The notes under the pieces are model-generated. The model saw only the letters and a program-made list of their open reading frames with translations. It did not search any database and was not told where the DNA came from. Of a stretch of DNA of 64,000 bases, positions 14,585 to 22,226 are shown piece by piece; position 1 is the first letter of the stretch; each line of letters begins with the position of its first letter. Position numbers and translations under genes: made by a program. Source of the stretch: Streptomyces seoulensis (lineage in GTDB: Bacteria > Actinomycetota > Actinomycetes > Streptomycetales > Streptomycetaceae); NCBI GenBank assembly GCA_013364255.1, contig CP054936.1:7954353-8018352 (forward strand), written 5' to 3'.

Positions 14585-16960
14585 TCACTCCCCGTCGAGC
14601 AGGCTCAGCTCGGCCCAGATGGTCTTGCCCTCCAGGCTGTGCCTGCTGCCCCAGCGCTGGGTGAGCTGGGCGACCAGGAGCAGGCCGCGGCCGCCCTCGT
14701 CCCAGGTCTTGGCGCGGCGCAGGTGCGGGGCGGTGTTGCTGGTGTCGGACACCTCGCAGATCAGCTGGGTCTCGTCGTGGATCAGCCGCAGCCGGATCGG
14801 CGGGGCGCCGTAGCGGATGGCGTTGGTGACCAGCTCGCTGACCACCAGTTCGGCGGTGAACGCCGCCACGCTCAGCCCCCAGTCGTCGAGCTGTTCGACG
14901 ACCTGCTTGCGGATCGGGGCGACGAGCGCGGGGTCGCCGGGGATGTCCCAGGTCGCCACCTGGGAGGCGGGCAGGCCCCGGGTGCGGGCGAGCAGCAGGG
15001 CGACGTCGTCGCCGGCGCTGCCGCCGGGCAGCAGGGCGTGCAGGACCCGGTCGCAGGTCTCCTCCAGGGAGTCCGCCTCGCCGGCCAGCGCCGCGCACAG
15101 CAGCCGGTGTCCGGCCTCCACGTCCCGCTCCCGGCTCTCCAGCAGCCCGTCGGTGTAGAACGACAGCACGCTGCCCTCGCGCAGCTCCAGCACCGCCGAC
15201 TCGAACGGCAGTCCGCCCAGGCCGAGCGGCGGCCCCGCCGGAAGCTCGATCCGGTGCGGCGGCCCGTCCGGCGGCACCAGCACCGGCGAGGGGTGCCCGG
15301 CGCGGGCGAGCGTGCACCGCCGGGAGATCGGGTCGTAGACGGCGTACAGACAGGTCGCGCCCACCTCGCCGGGACCGTCGCCGCCGTCCTCGGCCGACAT
15401 CCGCACCACCACGTCGTCCAGATGGGTGAGCAGCTCGTCCGGGGCGAGGTCGATGTCGGCGAGGGTGCGCACGGCGGTGCGCAGCCGGCCCATGGCGGCC
15501 GAGGCCCGCACCCCGTGCCCGATGACGTCCCCGACCACCAGCGCCACCCGCATCCCGGACAGCGGGATCACGTCGAACCAGTCGCCGCCCACGTCGGCGC
15601 GCGCCGCCGGGAGGTAGCGCGAGGCCGCCTGCACGCCGGCGGTGCGCGGCAGCGAGCGCGGCAGCAGGCTGCGCTGGAGGGCGAGCGCGGTCTCCCGCTC
15701 GCGCGAGTAGCGGCGGGCGTTGTCGACGCAGACGGCGGCCCGGGCCGTGACGTCCTCGGCCAGCAGCACGTCGTCCGGCATGAACGGGTGCGGGTGCCGG
15801 AAGCGGGTGAAGACGGCGACGCCCAGCGTGACGCCCCGGGCCAGGATCGGCACCGACATCGTGGAGTGGACGCCGAGGCGCCGGGCGAGCAGGACGCGCT
15901 CGGGGTCCCAGGCGAGCCACTTCTCCAGGTCGCCCGACTTCTCGGACACCACGATCGGCTGGCCGGCCAGCAGCGCGGCGCCCTGCGGCGAGACCGCCGG
16001 ATACACCTCGCTCCTGCCGGGCGGGAACATGGCCTCGGGATCGCCCTGATCGGCCGAGCGGTGCGCGACGCGGCGCAGGGAGACCGGGACCTTCAGCGGT
16101 CCGCTGGGCAGTTCGCCGCCGTGCTCGGGCGGGTCCACCAGGTAGACGCTGACGAAGTCGGCGAGCGAGGGGACGCAGACGTCGGCGAGTTCCTGCGCCG
16201 TCCGGGTGACGTCGAGCGTGGTGCCGATGCGCGCGCTCGCCTCGTTGACGAGCTGGAGGCGTTCACGGGAGCGGTACTGCTCGGTGAAGTCGTGCACGGC
16301 GACGCACACCCCGAGCACCCGGCCGTCGGCGTCCTTGACCGGGGACACCCGGGCCAGCCAGGCGCTCAGCCGGTCGTCGCCGCCGACCGGGACGTACGTC
16401 CGCACGTCGTGCCCCCGGCCGGTGGCGAGCACCCGGAGCATGTGCGCCTCGATGTCCTCGCTGTGCGAGCGACCGCCGATCTCGGGGTGGCGCAGGCCCC
16501 GCAGGTGTTCCCCGGGGACGCCGATCACCTCCGCCATCGCGTCGTTGGCGGCGTGCAGGCGCAGCCGGTCGTCGTAGACCGCGACGGCGCACGGCGACTG
16601 CGTCAGCTGGGCCCGCAGCAGCGGGTCGTCCGGTTGGGGCGGCGGTCCGCCCTCCAGCGGGGTCACCAGCAGCCAGTCGCCGCCGTCCGCGGGCCGCCGG
16701 TGGTGCGCCAGCACCCACACGGGCACGGTGTGCCCGTCGCGGTGGCACAGGTGCAGCGTGCCGCTCCAGCGGCGCTCCCCGGGCAGGGCGGGGGCCGGCG
16801 CGTCGCCGGCCAGCAGCCGCGCCGCCGGTCCGCCCACGACCTCCTGCGGCGTCCAGCCGAGCAGCCGGCGCGCGCCCTCGTTCCACTCGGCGAGCAGACC
16901 CCGCTCGTCGACGACGGCCCGGGCCGTGGCGGCATCGTCGAACGGATACACCGGGCTCAT
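14585..16960 (-). CDS. PAS-PAS-GAF-SpoIIE phosphatase with HATPase domain
   Basis: A 791-residue signalling protein. Two PAS-like domains (about 10-110 and 115-235, the second with DRLRLHAANDAMAEVIG), a GAF domain (about 250-420), a PP2C-like SpoIIE domain (about 430-650, with VGGDWFDVIPL, VVGDVIGHG and RAGHPSPVL) and a C-terminal anti-sigma-type ATPase (about 660-790, VVSELVTNAIRYG, GGRGLLLVAQLTQRW). The phosphatase would activate an anti-anti-sigma factor and the kinase-like end would bind or phosphorylate one, acting in partner switching. ATG 16960 has GGAG upstream. No anti-sigma antagonist is encoded nearby. Confidence 0.9.
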   Translation of the reverse strand: MSPVYPFDDAATARAVVDERGLLAEWNEGARRLLGWTPQEVVGGPAARLLAGDAPAPALPGERRWSGTLHLCHRDGHTVPVWVLAHHRRPADGGDWLLVTPLEGGPPPQPDDPLLRAQLTQSPCAVAVYDDRLRLHAANDAMAEVIGVPGEHLRGLRHPEIGGRSHSEDIEAHMLRVLATGRGHDVRTYVPVGGDDRLSAWLARVSPVKDADGRVLGVCVAVHDFTEQYRSRERLQLVNEASARIGTTLDVTRTAQELADVCVPSLADFVSVYLVDPPEHGGELPSGPLKVPVSLRRVAHRSADQGDPEAMFPPGRSEVYPAVSPQGAALLAGQPIVVSEKSGDLEKWLAWDPERVLLARRLGVHSTMSVPILARGVTLGVAVFTRFRHPHPFMPDDVLLAEDVTARAAVCVDNARRYSRERETALALQRSLLPRSLPRTAGVQAASRYLPAARADVGGDWFDVIPLSGMRVALVVGDVIGHGVRASAAMGRLRTAVRTLADIDLAPDELLTHLDDVVVRMSAEDGGDGPGEVGATCLYAVYDPISRRCTLARAGHPSPVLVPPDGPPHRIELPAGPPLGLGGLPFESAVLELREGSVLSFYTDGLLESRERDVEAGHRLLCAALAGEADSLEETCDRVLHALLPGGSAGDDVALLLARTRGLPASQVATWDIPGDPALVAPIRKQVVEQLDDWGLSVAAFTAELVVSELVTNAIRYGAPPIRLRLIHDETQLICEVSDTSNTAPHLRRAKTWDEGGRGLLLVAQLTQRWGSRHSLEGKTIWAELSLLDGE

Positions 16961-17248
16961 CGTCGCCACTCCATCGCGCACACCCACAGTGATCAGACGT
17001 GTGTCACTCGCGATCCAGCCTAGTGCGTACCCGTTCCGCGCGGTCGGCGGCCCCCCTCGCGGTGTCCGGCGCCGGGCGGTCTCCCGGCGCGCGACCGCGC
17101 TGCGGCGCGCCCGGGCCGTCCGCCCCGGCGCGCACGCCCGACGGTGCGCCGGGGCGCGCGCTCCGCCGTGCCGGTCGCCCGCGCGCGCCGGGCGGCCCGG
17201 TGCACGCCTTCTCCGGTACCGTGGTGCCACCGCTGTGACCTGCGGCTA
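16961..17248. other. Divergent intergenic region without a recognisable gene
   Basis: This space lies between the phosphatase gene and the antitoxin gene. Most of it is GC-rich Arg/Pro-coding-like sequence in all frames with no plausible ribosome binding site and start. A possible -10 (TAGGCT, minus strand, 17022-17017) could serve the phosphatase gene. Nothing else seen. Confidence 0.4.
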
Positions 17249-17277
17249 TTTACGTGAAAGTGCCCGCGCGGTACCGT
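17249..17277 (+). promoter_or_regulatory. Promoter candidate giving a leaderless antitoxin mRNA
   Basis: TTTACG (17249-17254), 17 bases, TACCGT (17272-17277) resembles the vegetative pattern TTGAC-N17-TAnnnT. The predicted start falls within one or two bases of the ATG at 17285. The only GGAG nearby is one base from the ATG, too close to work, which supports leaderless translation. Confidence 0.45.
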
Positions 17278-17284
17278 TTGGAGT

Positions 17285-17530
17285 ATGCCAGCGCTCAATG
17301 TGGAGTTCAGCGACCGCGAGCTAGAGGACCTGCGGCAGATCGCCAAGGAACGCGGTACGTCGATGAAGGCGCTCGTGCGCGAGGCCGCCGCCGCCGACAT
17401 AGCCCGGCACCGGGCCCTCCAGGAGGGCGCCGAGGCCTTCCGCCGGTTCTTCGCCGGCCACGCCGAGGAATTCGCCGCCGCGTTCCCCGACGACGAACCG
17501 CCCACCCGGGGCGAGGGACGAGCCGCCTGA
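17285..17530 (+). CDS. Ribbon-helix-helix antitoxin-like protein
   Basis: An 81-residue protein starting LNVEFSDRELEDLRQIAKERGTS, the beta strand and two helices of an RHH/CopG DNA-binding domain. The C-terminal half is acidic and would wrap the partner protein. Its stop lies three bases before the next ATG. It is the antitoxin and operon repressor half of a Doc-like pair that is common in Streptomyces. Leaderless translation is likely. Confidence 0.78.
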   Translation: MPALNVEFSDRELEDLRQIAKERGTSMKALVREAAAADIARHRALQEGAEAFRRFFAGHAEEFAAAFPDDEPPTRGEGRAA

Positions 17531-17533
17531 CCG

Positions 17534-17911
17534 ATGACCCCCGTCATCCACATCGACGTTCCCTGGCTGCTCCAGCGCCACGAGGAAGTACTCCCGGACC
17601 AGCCCGCGGTCAACGACTTCTCGGCCCTGGTCGCCGCCGTCGCCCGCCACCGCGTGGACCCGCCGCGCCTGGGCGTGGACTCCGACCCCGCCTGGCGGGC
17701 CGCCGCCCTGCTGCACACCCTCGCCCTGCTCAAACCGCTGCCCTCGGCCAACGCCCGCTTCGCCTGCGCCACGGCCGTCGCCTACATGTACGTCAGCGGC
17801 GTCGGCATCGACCCGCCCTACGGCGCCCTGGTCGACCTCGCCCGCGACCTGATGTCCGGCAAGACCGACGTCTACGGGGCGGCGGACCGGCTGCGTTCCT
17901 GGGAGATCTGA
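17534..17911 (+). CDS. Doc/Fic-like toxin component with altered catalytic motif
   Basis: A 125-residue all-helical protein of the Doc branch of the Fic fold. In active Doc the motif is HxFxDANKR; here residues 67-75 read KPLPSANAR, so the catalytic His is Lys, the Phe is Leu and the phosphate-binding Lys is Ala, while the Asn and final Arg remain. The rest (opening IDVPWLLQRHEEVL, central ALLHTLALL, VAYMYVSGVGI, end YGAADRLRSWEI) fits the family. Either this branch uses another chemistry or the toxin is inactive. It is coupled to the upstream RHH antitoxin gene. Confidence 0.75.
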   Translation: MTPVIHIDVPWLLQRHEEVLPDQPAVNDFSALVAAVARHRVDPPRLGVDSDPAWRAAALLHTLALLKPLPSANARFACATAVAYMYVSGVGIDPPYGALVDLARDLMSGKTDVYGAADRLRSWEI

Positions 17912-18077
17912 CCGCGCCGAGCGCGTTCCGGCGCGTATGACGGGAGTGTTTCCAGTCGATTGCGGAACACGGGAGAACACGCCATCAGGCCGGATCTCAC
18001 ACCCGGGGGGCCCGTGGTTCCGGGGTTTGCACGTTCGAATTCCGTGACTTCACGCCACTGATTCAATACGCAAGGTT

Positions 18078-18110
18078 ACCGAAACCCATGGGTTCGATGT
18101 GAGTTTCGGT
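18078..18110. promoter_or_regulatory. Inverted repeat ahead of the protease inhibitor gene
   Basis: ACCGAAAC (18078-18085) and GTTTCGGT (18103-18110) are perfect inverted repeats, 17 bases apart, 90 bases before the inhibitor ATG. They could be an operator or a leader-RNA hairpin. The rest of 17912-18199 shows no gene. Confidence 0.4.
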
Positions 18111-18199
18111 GCCGGACTCGGCAGACTCCCGCTCGCCGGGTCCGGCACCGATCGCGCCGGACGGGCATCTCTCATCGAACCTGCGGAAGGAAGCACACA

Positions 18200-18634
18200 A
18201 TGCGGAACACCGCGCGCTGGGCAGCGACCCTCGGTCTGACGGCCACCGCCGTCTGCGGACCCCTGACCGGGGCCGCCCTCGCCGCCCCGTCCGCCGCCCC
18301 CGCCTCCCTGTACGCCCCCTCGGCCCTGGTGCTCACCGTCGGCCACGGACCCGACGCCGCCACCGCCACCCCGGAACGCGCCGTCACCCTCACCTGCGCC
18401 CCCACGGCCTCCGGGACACACCCCGCCGCACCCGACGCGTGCGCCGAACTGCGCACCGTGGGCGGCGACTTCGCCGCCCTGACCGCCGGCGGCGACGTGC
18501 TGTGCACCAAGGAGTACAACCCCGTGGTGGTCACCGCCGCCGGTGTCTGGCAGGGCAAGCGGGTGACCTTCGAGCGCACCTTCGCCAACGAATGCGTGAA
18601 GAACGCCGCCATGACGAGCGTCTTCGCGTTCTAG
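18200..18634 (+). CDS. Streptomyces subtilisin inhibitor (SSI) family protein, Lys at P1
   Basis: A 144-residue secreted serine protease inhibitor (inhibitor family I16). A signal peptide of about 29 residues ends near ALAA. The mature part keeps the family blocks SLYAPSALVLTVGHG and WQGKRVTFERTFANEC and four cysteines (66, 81, 102, 132) for two disulfides. The reactive loop is CTKEYNP, placing Lys 104 at P1 and Glu at P1', where SSI itself has Met-Val. A basic P1 predicts inhibition of trypsin-like enzymes as well as subtilisin. AAGGA precedes the ATG. It may control secreted proteases such as those encoded at 29026 and 55174. Confidence 0.95.
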   Translation: MRNTARWAATLGLTATAVCGPLTGAALAAPSAAPASLYAPSALVLTVGHGPDAATATPERAVTLTCAPTASGTHPAAPDACAELRTVGGDFAALTAGGDVLCTKEYNPVVVTAAGVWQGKRVTFERTFANECVKNAAMTSVFAF

Positions 18635-18725
18635 AGCCGGGATCGCACGGTTTCCGCGCGGCACCATGGGCCACGTGACTGGGGAGTGCGTGGCCCGGCG
18701 AGGGAACCGAGGGTGATCCCGCGAC

Positions 18726-18779
18726 AGGGATCGGCGGGCGGAGTGGGGCCTCCCGCCGATCCCTGACATCTTGCTTTTT
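18726..18779. terminator. Strong terminator after the inhibitor gene
   Basis: A perfect 13-bp stem (AGGGATCGGCGGG with its complement at 18752-18764), 13-base loop, then a T-rich tail with TTTTT at 18775-18779. It lies between convergent genes and could work in both directions. It is followed by a C/T-rich run of CTTGCTT-like repeats. Confidence 0.85.
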
Positions 18780-18868
18780 GTCTCTTGCTTCTTGCTTCTC
18801 GCCTTCTTGCTCTCCGGCTCTCGTGTCGTCCCGCGCGGCCCGTCGCACACGGAGCCGCGCGCCCGCCG

Positions 18869-19093
18869 TCACACCCGCTTGCGGTGACTGGTGTCGCACC
18901 ACGGGTAGCGGCGGCTGCGGCGGCAGGTGCACAGCGCCACCCGGAACCGGTCGGAGGAGACGGTGGTGCCGTCCTCCAGCTCCACCTCGACCGGGCCGTC
19001 CACCAGGATGGGCCCCTGCCGCTGCATGGTGACCCGGGCCGCCGGCGGAGTCGGGCGCGCGTCCTCGCGGCTCTCACAGGGGTCGTTCGGCAC
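18869..19093 (-). CDS. CDGSH-type iron-sulfur protein
   Basis: A 74-residue protein ending in CTCRRSRRYPWCDTSH, which fits the CxCx2(S/T)x3PxCD-x2-H pattern of the CDGSH [2Fe-2S] domain with three Cys and one His ligand; the canonical Gly is Thr here. Such small proteins bind a redox-active, pH-labile cluster. GTG start at 19093; the first 20 bases overlap the end of the methyltransferase gene, so translation is coupled. Confidence 0.88.
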   Translation of the reverse strand: MPNDPCESREDARPTPPAARVTMQRQGPILVDGPVEVELEDGTTVSSDRFRVALCTCRRSRRYPWCDTSHRKRV

Positions 19094-19727
19094 GGATCAC
19101 CACCAGCTCTTCCTTCTCGTCGCCCGAGTCCAGCAGACCCCGCTCGCGCAGCCAGTCCCGGCGCGCCCGCAGCACCGGCCCGAAGGCGATCCAGCGGCGG
19201 CGCACCACGGCGGCCTTGAGTCCGGCCCCGCGCAACAGGTCCAGGGTGGGGTCGGGGCCGCTGAGCGCCGAGTGAACGATCAGCAGCACTCCACCGGGCC
19301 GCAGCAGCCCGGGCGCGTCCCGGCAGATCCGGTCCAGCAGCTCGCGGCCGTCGCAGCCCGCGTCCCAGGCCCGCGCCCTGCCACGGGGGGAGTGGCGGGC
19401 GGCGGGGGCCGGGACGTAGGGCGGATTGGCGAGGATGAGGTCGAACGTCTGCCCGTGCACCGGGCCGAAGAGGTTGCCGCGGCGGGCCCGCACCGGGAGC
19501 CGCCGCAGCCAGGCGTTGAGGCGGGTGCTCCACACCGCCCGCCGGGACACGTCGACCGCCGTCACCTCGACCCCGCGGCGGGCGGCCGCCAGCGCGAGCG
19601 CGCCGCTCCCGGTGCCCACGTCCAGGACCTGCGCGCCGGGCCGCAGCGGCTCGTCGCCCAGGACCTCGGTCAGCAGAGCGGTGTCGTCCTGCGGGGCGTA
19701 GACGCCCGGAAGTACCAGTTCACTCAC
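19074..19727 (-). CDS. HemK-related class I methyltransferase
   Basis: A 217-residue Rossmann-fold SAM methyltransferase. Motif I is VLDVGTGSGALAL (near 35) and motif IV is NPPYVP (near 100), which is typical of enzymes that methylate an amide or amine nitrogen, such as release-factor glutamine in HemK. The substrate is unknown. It lies in a minus-strand group with the diiron-type protein upstream and the CDGSH protein downstream. Confidence 0.85.
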   Translation of the reverse strand: MSELVLPGVYAPQDDTALLTEVLGDEPLRPGAQVLDVGTGSGALALAAARRGVEVTAVDVSRRAVWSTRLNAWLRRLPVRARRGNLFGPVHGQTFDLILANPPYVPAPAARHSPRGRARAWDAGCDGRELLDRICRDAPGLLRPGGVLLIVHSALSGPDPTLDLLRGAGLKAAVVRRRWIAFGPVLRARRDWLRERGLLDSGDEKEELVVIRAERPL

Positions 19728-19758
19728 GCCGCGCGAGTACCCCGCGGTCCGGCGAATA

Positions 19759-20772
19759 TCAGCAGGCGCCGACCGCTTCCGCCGTGAGCGGAACGCGCAG
19801 CGAGGAGCGGCCCGCCCGCCAGTCCCCGAGCAGCCGGCCGCCGAGCCGGTCCTCCAGGTATCCGGTGGCGTCGACGCCGAAGGCGATGTCGGCGGCCAGG
19901 TGCGGTTCCTCCTCCAGCAGCCCGGCGATGACCTCGTGGCGCACGACCTGCTCGTGCACGGCGTCGGCCTCCACGTGCTCGTCGTAGAAGAACTCGGCCG
20001 CCTTACCGGCGCCGGTGCGGCGCATCGCCTCGGCCAGCCGCCGCGAGCCGGGCGAGGAGGTGATCTCCACCGCGGCGAAGTGCCCCACCAGCGCCCCGCG
20101 CAGCGCGCGGTGCAGCCCGAACAGGGACATCATGTTCACCGTGGCCAGGGCCTCCGCCGAGGCAGCGTCCAGATAGCGGCCGTACGCGGTGTCCAGCCCG
20201 AGGTCCGTCATCAGGTCCGCGAACAGCCGGGCGTGCACCCGGGCGGCGCGGCCGCCGCCGTACTCGTCGAACTCCACCGCCGCCATCGCCGCCTTGGCCC
20301 GCCCCCACAGCCGCGGCAGCACCCAGGCGTGCGGGTCCGCCTCCTTGAGGTGGTACAGGGAGCGCTGTGCGGCGTACTCGCGCACCTGCCACAGCTCGCC
20401 CTCGTCGCGCAGGTGGTACGAGACACCGGAGCCGTCGACCGGTTCGACCAGCAGCTCGCCCAGCGCCTCGTCCAGGCTCGCGTGCCCGGGGGTGTCGGCG
20501 CGCAGGGCGGTCAGGAAGCGGTCCTCCAGCGCCGCCCGCACCCGCAGCAGGTCCGGGTCCCACTCCCGCGCCGCGGCCACGCCCGCGAAGCCCCGGTAGT
20601 GCAGTTCGTAGCACAGGTACAGGGCCAGTTGGAGGTCGTCGCCGTACGGGTCGGCGGCGGCGGCGTCCGCGGGGCGGGGAAGCGGGCCGGTGTCGAGCAG
20701 GTGGGCCGTCACGGCAGCGGAGAGCGGGCCCCGGGCGGGCGGCAGCTGGGGTCCTCGGTGTGCGTCGTCCAT
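19759..20772 (-). CDS. Haem-oxygenase-like iron-containing redox enzyme
   Basis: A 337-residue all-helical protein. The segments LALYLCYELHYRGF (near 48), AVEFDEYGGG (near 165) and FFYDEHVEADAVHE (near 262) carry the Glu, His and Asp ligands of the haem-oxygenase-like diiron oxidase fold. Members oxidise or cleave small molecules, often in natural product pathways, but this branch is a widespread conserved Streptomyces protein of unknown substrate. It precedes the methyltransferase and CDGSH genes on the same strand (31-base gap), suggesting one operon. Confidence 0.8.
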   Translation of the reverse strand: MDDAHRGPQLPPARGPLSAAVTAHLLDTGPLPRPADAAAADPYGDDLQLALYLCYELHYRGFAGVAAAREWDPDLLRVRAALEDRFLTALRADTPGHASLDEALGELLVEPVDGSGVSYHLRDEGELWQVREYAAQRSLYHLKEADPHAWVLPRLWGRAKAAMAAVEFDEYGGGRAARVHARLFADLMTDLGLDTAYGRYLDAASAEALATVNMMSLFGLHRALRGALVGHFAAVEITSSPGSRRLAEAMRRTGAGKAAEFFYDEHVEADAVHEQVVRHEVIAGLLEEEPHLAADIAFGVDATGYLEDRLGGRLLGDWRAGRSSLRVPLTAEAVGAC

Positions 20773-20826
20773 GGGTTGCGGGTACCCGGGGCGCCTGCCG
20801 CCATCCGCCGGGTGATCGCGGCCGGC

Positions 20827-21021
20827 TCAGCGGCCCCCGGACTCCTCCTGGGCCTCTTCCTCCGCCCGGGTGTTCGGGGTGATCGCCTCGGCGGCCTCGC
20901 CCCGGTGCCGCCGGTCGCCGGACTCGTCCACGTCCGTCTCGGCCTTCTCGAACTCGCGCAGGACCTCGCCCAGCGCGGTCTCGGGGTGGTCGTGCTGCTG
21001 CTTGCCGTGGTTGTCGGCCAT
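20827..21021 (-). CDS. Small hydrophilic acidic protein, unknown function
   Basis: A 64-residue protein, rich in Glu, Asp, His and Gln with no hydrophobic core (MADNHGKQQHDHPETALGEV), probably disordered. It is similar in style to small conserved Streptomyces proteins. GGAGCGA precedes the ATG on the minus strand. Confidence 0.6.
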   Translation of the reverse strand: MADNHGKQQHDHPETALGEVLREFEKAETDVDESGDRRHRGEAAEAITPNTRAEEEAQEESGGR

Positions 21022-21091
21022 GATGCTCGCTCCTTGCCTCGGGTCGGGTCCGGTACGTCTTCCCGTCTTCGCGCGCCCTATGGCACCGGCG

Positions 21092-22099
21092 CTAAGGCGC
21101 GGCGCTCGCGATCCGCAGCGGCACGGGGTCCGTCGGCGCCGCGTCCTCGTCCAGCCGGGACACGCCCGCCCACCAGGACGGACCGTCCTCCAGGTGCCGC
21201 AGGAGCACGCCCTCCCGGATGGCCCAGGGGCAGATCTCGGCGGTCTTCAGCCCGGTCAGCTTCATCGCCGTGTGCCCGACCACCGCGCCGGCCAGGCTCT
21301 GCGCGGCCCGCGGCGCGGAGATGCCGGGCAGCGCGGCGCGCTCGGCGGCGGGCAGGGCGGCCAGCCGGTCGACGGCCCGGCGCAGCTCGCCGCGCCGCAG
21401 CCGCCGCTCGACGAACGGCCCCTGCCGTCCGGGCGCGGCCCCGCACAGCCGGCCCAGCTGCTGGAACGTACGCGAGGTGACCACCGCGGTGCGCGGGCCC
21501 TCCCAGCGGATCCGGGCGGCCGCGTCCCGCAGCTGGTGGCGCACCCTGCGCCGCAGCGCCTTGAGCTGCTCCGGCGAGGGCGGGTCCCCGGCCGCGAGGA
21601 ACTCGTGGGTGAGCCGGCCGGCGCCCAGCGGCAGCGAGGCCACGAAGTCGGGCAGCCGGCCCCGCCCGAAGGCCACCTCCAGCGAGCCGCCGCCGATGTC
21701 GAGCAGCGCGAGCGGCCCGGACCGCCAGCCCGCCCAGCGCCGCGCCGCCAGGAACGTCAGCTCGCCCTCGACCTCCCCGGGCAGCGTGCACAGCTCCACC
21801 CCGGTGCCGGCCCGGACCGCGCGCAGCACCTGGAGCCGGTTCGGGGCGCCGCGCACGACGGTGGTCGCGAAGGCCAGCGGACCGGCCGCGCCCCACCGGG
21901 CCGCCGTCTCGCCCGCCTCCCCGACCGCCTCGACCAGACTCCGCACCGCGTCCGGCGGTATGGCCTGCCCGGGGGAGACCTGCTGGGAGAGTCTCAGCCG
22001 CCACTTGGCGGTGTGGACCGGCAACGGGACCCCGCCCGCCGCGTCCGCGACCACCAGCCGAACCGTGTTCGACCCCACGTCCACCACGCTGATTCGCAT
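21092..22099 (-). CDS. Ppx/GppA-type phosphatase
   Basis: A 335-residue actin-fold phosphatase. The N-terminal phosphate loop VVDVGSNTVRLVV, the second loop LLDIGGGSLEVAFG (near 142) and ASLPLGAGRLT are diagnostic. The short form (no C-terminal helical domain) matches the actinobacterial PPX1 type, which splits inorganic polyphosphate or (p)ppGpp. Start ATG 22099. It lies downstream of the peptide-export genes but is separated by a 127-base gap. Confidence 0.88.
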   Translation of the reverse strand: MRISVVDVGSNTVRLVVADAAGGVPLPVHTAKWRLRLSQQVSPGQAIPPDAVRSLVEAVGEAGETAARWGAAGPLAFATTVVRGAPNRLQVLRAVRAGTGVELCTLPGEVEGELTFLAARRWAGWRSGPLALLDIGGGSLEVAFGRGRLPDFVASLPLGAGRLTHEFLAAGDPPSPEQLKALRRRVRHQLRDAAARIRWEGPRTAVVTSRTFQQLGRLCGAAPGRQGPFVERRLRRGELRRAVDRLAALPAAERAALPGISAPRAAQSLAGAVVGHTAMKLTGLKTAEICPWAIREGVLLRHLEDGPSWWAGVSRLDEDAAPTDPVPLRIASAAP

Positions 22100-22226
22100 G
22101 GCCGGGTCCGTACCCGCCCTGCCGGTCCGTACGCCTGACGACACGACCACCGGCGGCCGAACGGCAGATGAACGACGCAGGAACGGCTCATTCCCGTCCG
22201 GTGCCGCGGCCGAAGCGGCCGGTTCC

